A program made the translations under genes and the position numbers. 20,339 bases of DNA from an uncultured Faecalibacterium sp. (lineage in GTDB: Bacteria; Bacillota; Clostridia; Oscillospirales; Ruminococcaceae), in NCBI GenBank assembly GCA_934525845.1, contig CAKSZS010000037.1, positions 1 through 20,339 on the forward strand, given 5' to 3'. The notes under the pieces are model-generated. The model saw only the letters and a program-made list of their open reading frames with translations, searched no databases and had not been told where the DNA came from. Shown in pieces: positions 7,555 to 16,058 of the stretch (position 1 is its first letter; every line of letters begins with the position of its first letter).

Positions 7555-7581
7555 GCCTGCCATTGTGCAGGCTTTTATTTT
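7555..7581 (+). terminator. second, tandem terminator before the recombinase
   Basis: A perfect 6 bp stem GCCTGC/GCAGGC (7555-7560 with 7567-7572) is followed by TTTTATTTT. It lies 10 bp after the first terminator and gives double insulation. It could also act as an attenuator for the recombinase gene if transcription starts between the two hairpins. Confidence 0.65.
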
Positions 7582-7653
7582 GCCCCTAGGAGGTGTTAGA
7601 TTGATGATTCACCAATCACATGGCAGAAATGCCGCAAACCAAAGGAGTAACAT

Positions 7654-8256
7654 TTGGCTAATATCTATGGTTATATTCGTGTCAGCACCCGTGACCAGAA
7701 CGAGGATCGGCAGTTGATTGCACTGTGCGAACTGAATATTCCGAAAAAAAACATCTTCATGGATAAGCAATCCGGCAAGGACTTCAACCGCCCACAGTAC
7801 AAGCGGCTGGTGCGCAAGCTGAAAAAAGACGATCTGCTCTATATCAAAAGCATCGACCGTCTTGGACGCAACTATGCGGAAATTTTAGAACAGTGGCGGC
7901 TGCTCACCCAGACAAAGGGCATCGACATCGTGGTGCTGGATATGCCGTTGCTGGACACCCGCCGTGGCAAAGACCTGATGGGCACTTTTCTGAGCGACAT
8001 CGTTCTGCAGGTGCTTTCCTTTGTTGCCGAAAACGAGCGCACCAACATCCGGCAGCGGCAGGCAGAAGGCATTGCAGCGGCAAAAGCCCGCGGCGTGAAA
8101 TTCGGCAGGCCGCCTCGCCCTTTGCCGGATAACTTTTATGAAGTCCACAAGGCATGGCGTGCCAAACGGTTGAGCTTAAAGCAAGCCGCACAAGCCTGTG
8201 ATCTCCCCGTTGGAACCTTTTACAGCAAGGCTTTGAAATTCGAAAATACCACTTAA
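7654..8256 (+). CDS. small serine recombinase (resolvase/invertase family)
   Basis: A 200-residue serine site-specific recombinase of the Tn3 resolvase/Hin invertase size class. It starts with TTG at 7654, AAAGGAG lying 6 bp upstream. The catalytic domain has IYGYIRVST with the nucleophile Ser11 and Arg9, then the conserved arginine region SIDRLGRNYAEI and an E-x-E-R-x-x-I-R-x-R-Q helix (VAENERTNIRQRQAEGI). GRPPRPLP leads into a C-terminal helix-turn-helix (SLKQAAQACDLPVGTFY). Family members resolve transposon cointegrates or invert DNA segments. It sits alone between terminators, between two defence modules, so it may be a resolvase left by a mobile element, or an invertase acting on nearby DNA. 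No paired inverted crossover sites were found by eye. Confidence 0.9.
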   Translation: MANIYGYIRVSTRDQNEDRQLIALCELNIPKKNIFMDKQSGKDFNRPQYKRLVRKLKKDDLLYIKSIDRLGRNYAEILEQWRLLTQTKGIDIVVLDMPLLDTRRGKDLMGTFLSDIVLQVLSFVAENERTNIRQRQAEGIAAAKARGVKFGRPPRPLPDNFYEVHKAWRAKRLSLKQAAQACDLPVGTFYSKALKFENTT

Positions 8257-8263
8257 TAAAAGA

Positions 8264-8311
8264 CCCTGAGAATTTGGAAAAGCGTACTTTTTCGGATTCT
8301 CAGGGCTTTTT
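8264..8311 (+). terminator. terminator of the serine recombinase gene
   Basis: A long stem (8264-8282 with 8287-8305, about 19 bp including several G-T wobbles) with the 4-nt loop CGTA is followed by TTTTT. It starts 7 bp after the recombinase stop codon. A TATAAT hexamer at 8315-8320 follows directly and is a candidate -10 for the defence operon, but its -35 would lie inside the hairpin and is not convincing. Confidence 0.88.
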
Positions 8312-8467
8312 ACATATAATAACAGTATACCGCGAAACCCCGGCAAACGCAACAATTTCTGGCAGGAGTTCAGGCAAATCCCATTCATCTTCCACAAAAT
8401 GCTCTATGTATTCTAACCAATTTGAAAAAGTACAGGTTCTCAGTGGGCAATTCGGAAAGGAGCTTCC

Positions 8468-11400
8468 ATGGCACATTTGGAGGAGATCACGGTCGGCTGC
8501 CAGCTGAACGGCATTGCGGCAAGGGAAACTGTGACAGTTATTGCGGTGCAGTGGTATGGCAATGCAGCACTGGAAGTTACATTCAAGAACAGCCGAGGGC
8601 AGCTTGGCAGTCAGATCCTCTATCGTGGAGATGAGGCGACCGTGGATGTGCTGGGTGACAGTCTGCCGTGGAGTTTCGGCGCAGATGCCGATAAGATGCG
8701 CCTCGTATCCGAGGCGTACCGCATCCATCTGGCGCACCTGTTTGATCCTTATCTGGCGGTCCACACTTCAGCTATTCAGCCCCTGCCCCACCAGATCACG
8801 GCAGTTTATCAGGAGATGCTGCCACGCTTGCCGCTGCGGTATATCCTTGCGGACAACCCCGGTGCCGGTAAAACCATCATGACCGGTCTGTTCATCAAGG
8901 AGCTGATCGCCCGCGGCGATTTGAAGCGTTGTCTGATCGTGACGCCTGGCAATCTGGCGGAACAGTGGCAGGACGAACTTTTCCGCAAATTTCATCTGCG
9001 GTTTGAGGTATTGACCAACGACCGCATTGAATCTGCCGTCAGCGGCAACATCTTTACCGAGATGAATTTCTGCATTGCAAGGCTGGATAAGCTGTCGCGC
9101 AGCGAAACCTTGCAGGAAAAGCTCCGTATCACCGATTGGGACCTGATCGTCTGCGATGAAGCGCACAAAATGTCTGCCACTGTCTGGGGCGGTGAGATCA
9201 AATACACGAAACGGTTCAATCTGGGACGGCTGCTCTCCGAAATCACCCGCAACTTTCTGCTGCTGACTGCTACCCCGCACAACGGCAAAAATGAGGACTT
9301 CCAGCTATTTTTATCGCTGGTAGACCCGGACCGTTTTGAAGGTGCGGCCCGTTCTTCCAACCAGAGCATCGACGTTTCGGACGTAATGCGGCGGCTCGTG
9401 AAAGAGGAGCTGCTCAAATTCGACGGAACACCGCTGTTCCCGGAGCGGCGCGCCTATACCGTCAACTACGACCTCTCCCCTGCTGAGGGGCAGCTTTATT
9501 CCGAGGTCACCAGTTATGTGCAGGAGGAGTTCAACCGGGCAGAAAACCTGAACAACGACCGCAAAGCAACCGTCGGCTTTGCGCTGACCATCCTGCAGCG
9601 GCGGCTTGCCTCCTCGCCGGAAGCCATCTACCAATCCCTGCACCGCAGGCGGGAACGTCTGGAGCACATTCTAGCAGAGGAAAAACTGGGCAAGCCAGAT
9701 ACCGGCACACAGTTTACCATCGCAGATGATTTTGATGAGGACGATTTCAGCGCGGACGAGCTGGAACAAACCGAGGAAAACGTCACGGATCGGGCTTCCG
9801 CCGCCAGCACCATCCGGGAGATGGAGGCAGAGATCTGCACCCTGAAACGTCTGGAACAGATGGCCAATGCCGTGCGGGTCAGCGGTGTGGACCGCAAGTG
9901 GGATGAGCTATCCAAGCTGCTGCAGGACGACAGCAAAATGTTTGCCGCCGATGGGCAGCGGGAAAAACTCATCATCTTTACGGAGCACCGGGACACCCTG
10001 CGCTATCTGACCGATAAGATCCGCACCCTGTTCGGGCACGACGACGCTGTGGTGACCATCCACGGTGGTATGGTGCGGGACGAGCGCCGCAAGGTGGAGG
10101 AACTGTTCAAGCAGGACCCGGAGGTGCGCATCCTCATTGCCACCGATGCTGCCGGGGAAGGCATCAACCTGCAACGCGCCCACCTGATGATAAACTACGA
10201 TCTGCCGTGGAATCCGAACCGTTTGGAGCAACGTTTTGGCCGCATCCACCGCATCGGGCAGACCGAGGTGTGCCACCTGTGGAATCTGGTTTCGGCGCAG
10301 ACCCGTGAGGGCATGGTGTTTCAGCGGCTATTCCAGAAACTGGAAGAAGAACGGGGCGCACTGGGCGGCAAAGTGTTTGATATTCTGGGCAAGATGACCT
10401 TTGACAACAAGCCCCTGCGGGAGCTGCTGATCGAGGCGGTCCGCTACGGCAACGACCCTGCCGTCCGTGCCCGTTTGCAGCAGATGGTGGACAACTCACT
10501 GGACCAGCAAAAGCTCCGGGAGCTGCTGGATGAGCGCGCACTGACCGACGACACCATGGACATTCAAAAGGTCTCTGCCATCCGGGAAGAGATGGAGCGG
10601 ATGGAGGCACACAAGCTGCAGCCGCACTTTATCGAGGCATTCTTTCTGGAAGCCTTCCGCTCAGTGGGCGGCAAGATCCGCCCACGAGAGACCGGACGTT
10701 ACGAGATCACCTTTGTGCCTGCGGCGGTGCGCAGCCGCGATATGCAGATCGGCTTTGGAGAGCCGGTGTTACAGCGATACGAGCGGGTGTGCTTTGAAAA
10801 AGAGCGCTGCAATGTGCAGGGCATGATCCCAGCCGAATTGCTTTGTCCCGGACATCCGCTGCTGGAAGCCGTCATTGATCTGGTGCGGGAGCGCAACGCC
10901 GAGGTGCTCAAGCAGGGCACGATTTTTGTGGATGACAGCGACGACAGCACCGAACCCCGGCTGCTGTTTTACATCGAGGATGCCATTCAGGATGGCGTTC
11001 TGCTGCCGGGCGGCACCAAGCGGATTATTTCCCAGCACGTCCACTTTGTGGAGCTGAAGGAGGATGGCACCGCCGGCAGCGCCGGTTACGCGCCCTATCT
11101 GGATTACCGTGCCCCCACCGTGGCAGAGCGCACCGCCGCCCTGCCCTACATTCAAGCACAGGATTGGCTGAAACACGATGTGGAGAACCGCGCCCGGGGC
11201 TATGCCATCGCGCAGCTATTGCCCCAGCATTTTGCCGAGGTGAAAGCACGGAAGCAGAAGTTGCTGGATAAGACCGCCAAAGCCGTGAAAGAACGCCTGA
11301 CCGCAGAAATTCAATACTGGGACTACCGGGCGGCAGACCTGAAGCAGAAGGAAGCCGCCGGTAGACCCAACGCCCGGCTCAACTCCCAGATGGCGGCCCG

Positions 11401-11968
11401 CCGGGCAGAAGAGCTTGCCTCCCGGATGCAGAAGCGGCTTGCAGAGCTGGAAACGGAAAAGCTCATCTCCCCCGCCCCGCCGGTGGTGGTGGGCGGTGCG
11501 CTGGTGCTGCCCGGTGGGCTGTTCCGGCAGCTGATGGGAACTCCGCAGCCTGCATTGTTCTGCCAAGGTGACAAGCGTGCCATTGAGCTTGCCGCCATGA
11601 ATGCGGTGATGCAGTTGGAGCAGGCGTTCGGCTACCTCCCACGGGATGTGAGCGCACAGAAGGTGGGCTACGATGTGGAATCCACCATTCCGCCCCGGCT
11701 GCGCAGCGGCGAAGCCTGCCTGCGGTTTATCGAGGTAAAGGGACGCGCCAAGGGTGCCCAGACCGTCACCGTCTCCAAAAACGAGATCCTGACAGGACTG
11801 AACAAGCCGGAGGAGTTTCTGCTTGCTATTGTGGAGGTGGACGGTGCCCACACCCACACGGTCTACCTGAAACGCCCTTTCCGTAACCCGCCGGACTTTA
11901 CCGCCACCAGTGTGAATTTTGATATTCGCGACCTTGTGCAGAACGCCGAAGTCGTTTACAAAACATAA
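8468..11968 (+). CDS. SNF2-family helicase/ATPase with C-terminal DUF3883-like domain
   Basis: A 1166-residue superfamily 2 (SNF2/HepA-like) DNA translocase, first gene of the four-gene defence cluster. ATG 8468 has AAAGGAG 5 bp upstream. Helicase motifs: motif I DNPGAGKT (129-136), motif II DEAH (230-233), motif III LLTATPHNG (about 264-272), and motif VI RLEQRFGRIHRIGQ (585-598), preceded by DAAGEGINLQ. A long alpha-helical middle follows. The last 120 residues match DUF3883: MNAVMQLEQAFGYLPRDVS, GYDVES (1067-1072) and FIEVKGR with E1089/K1091, a D-x(19)-E-x-K arrangement resembling PD-(D/E)XK nucleases. It probably translocates on phage DNA and may cut it. The same class occurs in DISARM (DrmD) and several predicted defence clusters. 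The stop touches the upstream ATG of the next reading frame. Confidence 0.9.
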   Translation: MAHLEEITVGCQLNGIAARETVTVIAVQWYGNAALEVTFKNSRGQLGSQILYRGDEATVDVLGDSLPWSFGADADKMRLVSEAYRIHLAHLFDPYLAVHTSAIQPLPHQITAVYQEMLPRLPLRYILADNPGAGKTIMTGLFIKELIARGDLKRCLIVTPGNLAEQWQDELFRKFHLRFEVLTNDRIESAVSGNIFTEMNFCIARLDKLSRSETLQEKLRITDWDLIVCDEAHKMSATVWGGEIKYTKRFNLGRLLSEITRNFLLLTATPHNGKNEDFQLFLSLVDPDRFEGAARSSNQSIDVSDVMRRLVKEELLKFDGTPLFPERRAYTVNYDLSPAEGQLYSEVTSYVQEEFNRAENLNNDRKATVGFALTILQRRLASSPEAIYQSLHRRRERLEHILAEEKLGKPDTGTQFTIADDFDEDDFSADELEQTEENVTDRASAASTIREMEAEICTLKRLEQMANAVRVSGVDRKWDELSKLLQDDSKMFAADGQREKLIIFTEHRDTLRYLTDKIRTLFGHDDAVVTIHGGMVRDERRKVEELFKQDPEVRILIATDAAGEGINLQRAHLMINYDLPWNPNRLEQRFGRIHRIGQTEVCHLWNLVSAQTREGMVFQRLFQKLEEERGALGGKVFDILGKMTFDNKPLRELLIEAVRYGNDPAVRARLQQMVDNSLDQQKLRELLDERALTDDTMDIQKVSAIREEMERMEAHKLQPHFIEAFFLEAFRSVGGKIRPRETGRYEITFVPAAVRSRDMQIGFGEPVLQRYERVCFEKERCNVQGMIPAELLCPGHPLLEAVIDLVRERNAEVLKQGTIFVDDSDDSTEPRLLFYIEDAIQDGVLLPGGTKRIISQHVHFVELKEDGTAGSAGYAPYLDYRAPTVAERTAALPYIQAQDWLKHDVENRARGYAIAQLLPQHFAEVKARKQKLLDKTAKAVKERLTAEIQYWDYRAADLKQKEAAGRPNARLNSQMAARRAEELASRMQKRLAELETEKLISPAPPVVVGGALVLPGGLFRQLMGTPQPALFCQGDKRAIELAAMNAVMQLEQAFGYLPRDVSAQKVGYDVESTIPPRLRSGEACLRFIEVKGRAKGAQTVTVSKNEILTGLNKPEEFLLAIVEVDGAHTHTVYLKRPFRNPPDFTATSVNFDIRDLVQNAEVVYKT

Positions 11969-11985
11969 TGAAAGGATTTACTTAT

Positions 11986-13248
11986 ATGGAATACACCGTA
12001 GATGAAGTTTATGGTCTTTCTAGAAACATTCCGCTAAACTATGTTGAACGACATGACGTTGATGAACGTCTTCGTTGCAACCTAAACAGAGACAAACACA
12101 TCACTATCTTTGGAAGTTCAAAACAGGGTAAAACCTGCTTGCGAAAGCACTGCCTAAATGAGAACGACTATATTTTGGTGCAGTGCAGCAATCGATGGTC
12201 ATTATCAGATTTGAATGCCAACATCTTAAAGCGTGCCGGATATGAGTTAACTGAATCCACCAATGTAACCTATGAAGGCAAAGCCAAGGTTAGTGCGTCC
12301 GTTAAGATTCTAGATGCAACTCTTGGTGGTGAAGCCGGTGGTGGAGCAACCAAAAATGTCACGCATCGTCAGTTGGAACTGGACCTGTCAGATGTAAATG
12401 ATATTATTGGTGCTTTGAACGAAGCCAACTTCCATCAATATATTGTACTCGAAGATTTTCATTATCTTAAAAGCGAAGTACAAAAAGATTTTGCCATTGA
12501 ATTAAAAGCCTTCCATGAGAGTTCCAAGCTGTGTTTTATAATCGTTGGTGTTTGGTTGGATGAAAACAAACTCGTTATTTATAACGGGGATTTAACTGGA
12601 CGAATTGTTCCCGTTAATGCCGATTTATGGAATGAAGAAGACCTTCGAAAAGTGATTCAAAAGGGAGAAGACTTTTTGAACATCCGATTCAGGGAGTCTT
12701 TTATAAGTGAAGCCATCGAAGCAAGTTCCGGAAATGTTTATATCGTCCAAGAAACTTGTCACCGCGCCTGTAATGAGTCTGGAATTCGTAAAACTGTTAC
12801 AGGTGAACGGCGGCTTATTGGTGATGGACTGAATACTAGAAGTCTCGTTGCTGGAATTATTCAGGAGCAGTCCGGAAGATATAATACCTTCATTACAAAT
12901 TATGCAAATGGTTTTCAGGAAACCACCCTTGCCATGCACAAATGGTTATTATACCCCATTCTAACTTCAAGCGTTGAAGAACTTTCTAAAGGTCTCACTT
13001 ACAGAAGTATTCGATTAAAAATCACGAGTGTACATCCACAAGGCAAAAATCTTAATCCTGGGAATATCACGCAGGCATTAAAAGCAGTTTCTTCTTTACA
13101 GCTTTCTAAGTCGATACAGCCAATTATTCTTGACTACGACGAATCGAATTTAACTCTTCATATTGTAGATAAAGGTTTTTTAATTTGGTTGTCCATGCAA
13201 GACCGAAACGAACTTCTTTCAACCGTGGGTCTGCCTGAAATGACTTAA
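11986..13248 (+). CDS. P-loop ATPase of the defence cluster (AAA/STAND-like)
   Basis: A 420-residue P-loop NTPase. ATG 11986 is chosen because AAAGGA (11971-11976) precedes it; the in-frame ATG 11968, overlapping the helicase stop, has that site downstream of it. Visible motifs: Walker A GSSKQGKT (43-50), Walker B YIVLED (152-157) followed by FHYL, and a sensor-like CFIIVGVW (183-190). The C-terminus (HIVDKGFLIWLSMQDR) resembles the winged-helix end of Orc/STAND-type ATPases. Codon use is clearly more AT-rich than both neighbours, although spacing is operon-tight (20 bp to the next start), so it looks like a swapped-in component. Its role could be sensing, as STAND ATPases do, or regulating the HEPN/DUF499 partner. 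I do not recognise a named family. Confidence 0.8.
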   Translation: MEYTVDEVYGLSRNIPLNYVERHDVDERLRCNLNRDKHITIFGSSKQGKTCLRKHCLNENDYILVQCSNRWSLSDLNANILKRAGYELTESTNVTYEGKAKVSASVKILDATLGGEAGGGATKNVTHRQLELDLSDVNDIIGALNEANFHQYIVLEDFHYLKSEVQKDFAIELKAFHESSKLCFIIVGVWLDENKLVIYNGDLTGRIVPVNADLWNEEDLRKVIQKGEDFLNIRFRESFISEAIEASSGNVYIVQETCHRACNESGIRKTVTGERRLIGDGLNTRSLVAGIIQEQSGRYNTFITNYANGFQETTLAMHKWLLYPILTSSVEELSKGLTYRSIRLKITSVHPQGKNLNPGNITQALKAVSSLQLSKSIQPIILDYDESNLTLHIVDKGFLIWLSMQDRNELLSTVGLPEMT

Positions 13249-13268
13249 CGAAGAATTGGAGATAACTA

Positions 13269-16034
13269 ATGTCTAAAAAGCTGATCGAAGTCGCCCTTCC
13301 GCTGGAAGCGATCAATGCGGAGGCAGCGCGGGAAAAATCCATCCGGCATGGGCATCCGTCCACGTTGCATCTGTGGTGGGCACGGCGTCCGCTGGCGGCG
13401 GCAAGAGCTGTGATCTGGTCCAGCCTTGTGGACGACCCCTCTGCCCACCCGGAGCTGTACCCCACCGAGGAAGCCCAGAACGCCGAGCGGCAGCGGCTGT
13501 TTGGCATTCTGGAAAAGCTGGTCAAGTGGGAAAACTCCAACGACCCGGAGGTGCTGGCGGCTGCTAAGGCAGAGATCCTGCGCTCCACCAACAATAACCC
13601 TCCTGCCCTGCTGGACCCCTTTGCTGGCGGCGGTGCTATCCCGCTGGAAGCCCAGCGGCTGGGGCTGGAGGCACACGCCCACGACCTGAACCCCGTGGCG
13701 GTGATGATCAACAAGGCCATGATCGAGATCCCGCCCCGGTTTGCCGGGCAGGTACCGGTCAACCCGGACAGCCGCACCCGGCTGGATGGCGCAACTGGCT
13801 GGCAGGGTGCGCAGGGGCTTGCCGCCGATGTGCAGTATTACGGCGAGTGGATGAAGCGGGAGGCGTTCCGCCGCATCGGCCACCTGTACCCCAAGGTAAA
13901 AGTGCCCCATGAGCTTGGCGGCGGCGAAGCCACCGTCATTGCATGGATCTGGGCACGCACCGTCAAATGTCCCAACCCCGCCTGTGGCTGTGAGATGCCG
14001 CTGGCAAGCACCTTTGTGCTTTCCAAAAAGAAAGGTAACGAAGCATGGGTCAAGCCCATCACAGAGGGAAACAACGTCCACTTTGAGGTACAGTACGGCA
14101 AATGCCCTAAAGAATATGAATCGTTCAAAGTAGGTCGCAGTGCCGTTTTCAAATGCCCTTGTTGCGGTGAAATCACAACGGATGCTTATGTCAAACAGCA
14201 TGGAAAAGCGCACGAAATGGGCAGCCAGTTAATGGCTATTGTAGGCGAAGGCAAACATGGGCGCATTTATCTTTCTCCTGATGTTGAGCAGACCATCGCG
14301 GCTGATGTTCCTGCACCGGAAAGTTACCCCAGTGGTGCCATGCCGGAAAATCCGCGCTGGTTCAGCCCTCCTGCCTTTGGCATGACAGATTACAGTGACC
14401 TTTTTACCAACCGTCAGTTGACTGCCCTTACCACCTTCAGCTCGCTAGTTTCAGAAGCGCAGACAAAAGCGGAGGCGGATGCCGTTGCCGCAGGCGTTGT
14501 CAACGACCACATTGCCCTGAGTGCAGGCGGCTCCGGCGCAAGAGCATACGGTGAAGCTGTTGGAGTATATTTGTCATTTGGTGTCAGCCGATTAACTGAT
14601 ATTTGCAATGCACTTTGTCGGTGGGAAGTTAGCAAAACCCAAGTTCGAAATTTATTTGGTCGGCAAGCTATTCCCATGCTTTGGGATTACGCTGAAAACA
14701 ACGTCTTTGCTGGGGCAGCTGGCGATTACACTACAAGTTTAGGAAGTATTGTTAAAGTTCTTGAAAGATTCAATTCTAATATTCCTGGTGTTGCAAAACA
14801 ATTTGATGCACAAAGCGATTGTGGTCTGCGGAACATCATGGTTTCCACTGATCCTCCCTATTATGACAACATCGGCTACGCTGACCTATCCGACTTTTTC
14901 TATATTTGGTTACGGCAATCTTTGCAAAATATTTATCCAAAATTATTTCGCACTATGCTGGTGCCCAAAGCCGAAGAACTGGTGGCGACACCCTACCGCT
15001 TTGAGGGCAGCACCGAAAAAGCACGGGATTTCTTTGAAGACGGAATGCTTCACACCTGCCAGCAAATTTACCAGTACGCCCGCGAGGATATCCCGGTCAC
15101 AATCTACTACGCCTACAAGCAGAACGATACAGACAAGGACTCCAAAACTGCCTCCACCGGCTGGGAGACCATGCTCAGTGCCATCATCCGGGCAGGCTTT
15201 TCCATCACCGGCACATGGCCCATGCGTACAGAACTTGCTAATCGACCTGTTAGTTCCGGCACCAACGCCCTTGCCTCCTCCATTGTGCTGGTGTGCCGCA
15301 AGCGCCCGGCAGAGGCACCCCAGACCACCCGCCGGGGCTTTATTGCAGAGCTGAAACGAGAGCTGCGCCCGGCGCTGCAAAAGCTCCAGCGCAGCAACAT
15401 TGCGCCTGTGGACCTGGCGCAGTCCGCCATTGGCCCCGGCATGGGGGTGTACTCCCGCTATGGCCGGGTGCTGGAAGCAGACGGCAGCGCCATGACCGTG
15501 CGCAGTGCGCTGCAGATCATCAATCAGGAACTGGATGTGTACTTTAACGAGCAGGACGGCGAACTGGACGCCAACAGCCGTTTCTGCGTAGACCTGTACA
15601 CCCAGAACGCCTTCAACAACCTTAAATTTGGCGATGCAGATACGCTGGCACGCGCCAAGAACACCTCGGTGGCGGCACTGGCGGCAAAGGGTGTGCTGAG
15701 CGCCGAAAAGGGCATCGTCCGCCTGCTGACCCGCGAGGAGCTGCCGGAAAAGGTGGATACGCGGGAGGAGAGCATCTGGCTGCTCTGCCAGCAGCTTACC
15801 CGTGCCATGGAGACTGGCGGCGTGGAGGCGTGTGCCCAGATCGTGGCACCCATGCTGGGTTCCAACGCCGAGCGCGCCAAAGACCTTGCCTACCGGCTGT
15901 ATACCCTTGCCGAACGCAAGGGCTGGACGCAGGAGGGCTACGCCTACAACGCCCTTGTGGCGGCATGGCGGGAGATCCAGTCCCGTGCCGCAGAGCTGCA
16001 GCAGGCAACGCCGGAACAGACCTCTTTCTTTTGA
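13269..16034 (+). CDS. DUF1156 DNA methyltransferase (probable N6-adenine)
   Basis: A 921-residue SAM-dependent DNA methyltransferase with an N-terminal DUF1156 (KLIEVALPLEAINAEAAREK, then HPSTLHLWWARRPLAA). SAM motif I is DPFAGGGAIPLEA from residue 116. The catalytic amino-methyltransferase motif IV is DPPYYDNIGYADLSDFF from residue 528. Between them are Cys-pair stretches (CPNPACGC and CPCCGE) that may bind zinc and probably form the target-recognition part. It presumably methylates host DNA so that the helicase/nuclease partners spare it. GGAG lies 7 bp before ATG 13269. It sits in an operon: 20 bp after the ATPase gene and 24 bp before the HEPN-DUF499 gene. Composition is patchy, with AT-rich blocks about 14090-14290 and 14550-14960, suggesting gene conversion in the specificity region. 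Confidence 0.92.
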   Translation: MSKKLIEVALPLEAINAEAAREKSIRHGHPSTLHLWWARRPLAAARAVIWSSLVDDPSAHPELYPTEEAQNAERQRLFGILEKLVKWENSNDPEVLAAAKAEILRSTNNNPPALLDPFAGGGAIPLEAQRLGLEAHAHDLNPVAVMINKAMIEIPPRFAGQVPVNPDSRTRLDGATGWQGAQGLAADVQYYGEWMKREAFRRIGHLYPKVKVPHELGGGEATVIAWIWARTVKCPNPACGCEMPLASTFVLSKKKGNEAWVKPITEGNNVHFEVQYGKCPKEYESFKVGRSAVFKCPCCGEITTDAYVKQHGKAHEMGSQLMAIVGEGKHGRIYLSPDVEQTIAADVPAPESYPSGAMPENPRWFSPPAFGMTDYSDLFTNRQLTALTTFSSLVSEAQTKAEADAVAAGVVNDHIALSAGGSGARAYGEAVGVYLSFGVSRLTDICNALCRWEVSKTQVRNLFGRQAIPMLWDYAENNVFAGAAGDYTTSLGSIVKVLERFNSNIPGVAKQFDAQSDCGLRNIMVSTDPPYYDNIGYADLSDFFYIWLRQSLQNIYPKLFRTMLVPKAEELVATPYRFEGSTEKARDFFEDGMLHTCQQIYQYAREDIPVTIYYAYKQNDTDKDSKTASTGWETMLSAIIRAGFSITGTWPMRTELANRPVSSGTNALASSIVLVCRKRPAEAPQTTRRGFIAELKRELRPALQKLQRSNIAPVDLAQSAIGPGMGVYSRYGRVLEADGSAMTVRSALQIINQELDVYFNEQDGELDANSRFCVDLYTQNAFNNLKFGDADTLARAKNTSVAALAAKGVLSAEKGIVRLLTREELPEKVDTREESIWLLCQQLTRAMETGGVEACAQIVAPMLGSNAERAKDLAYRLYTLAERKGWTQEGYAYNALVAAWREIQSRAAELQQATPEQTSFF

Positions 16035-16058
16035 TGCAATACCGGGAGGAACGAAACA

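Noticed and set aside
8302..8440. Minus-strand frame with protein-like sequence (EDEWDLPELLPEIVAFAG) upstream of the helicase gene
   Set aside because: It might be the remnant of a deleted gene, but it is about 45 codons, has no ribosome binding site or start of its own within the spacer, and the longer version runs into the helicase gene antisense. Not enough to call a pseudogene.
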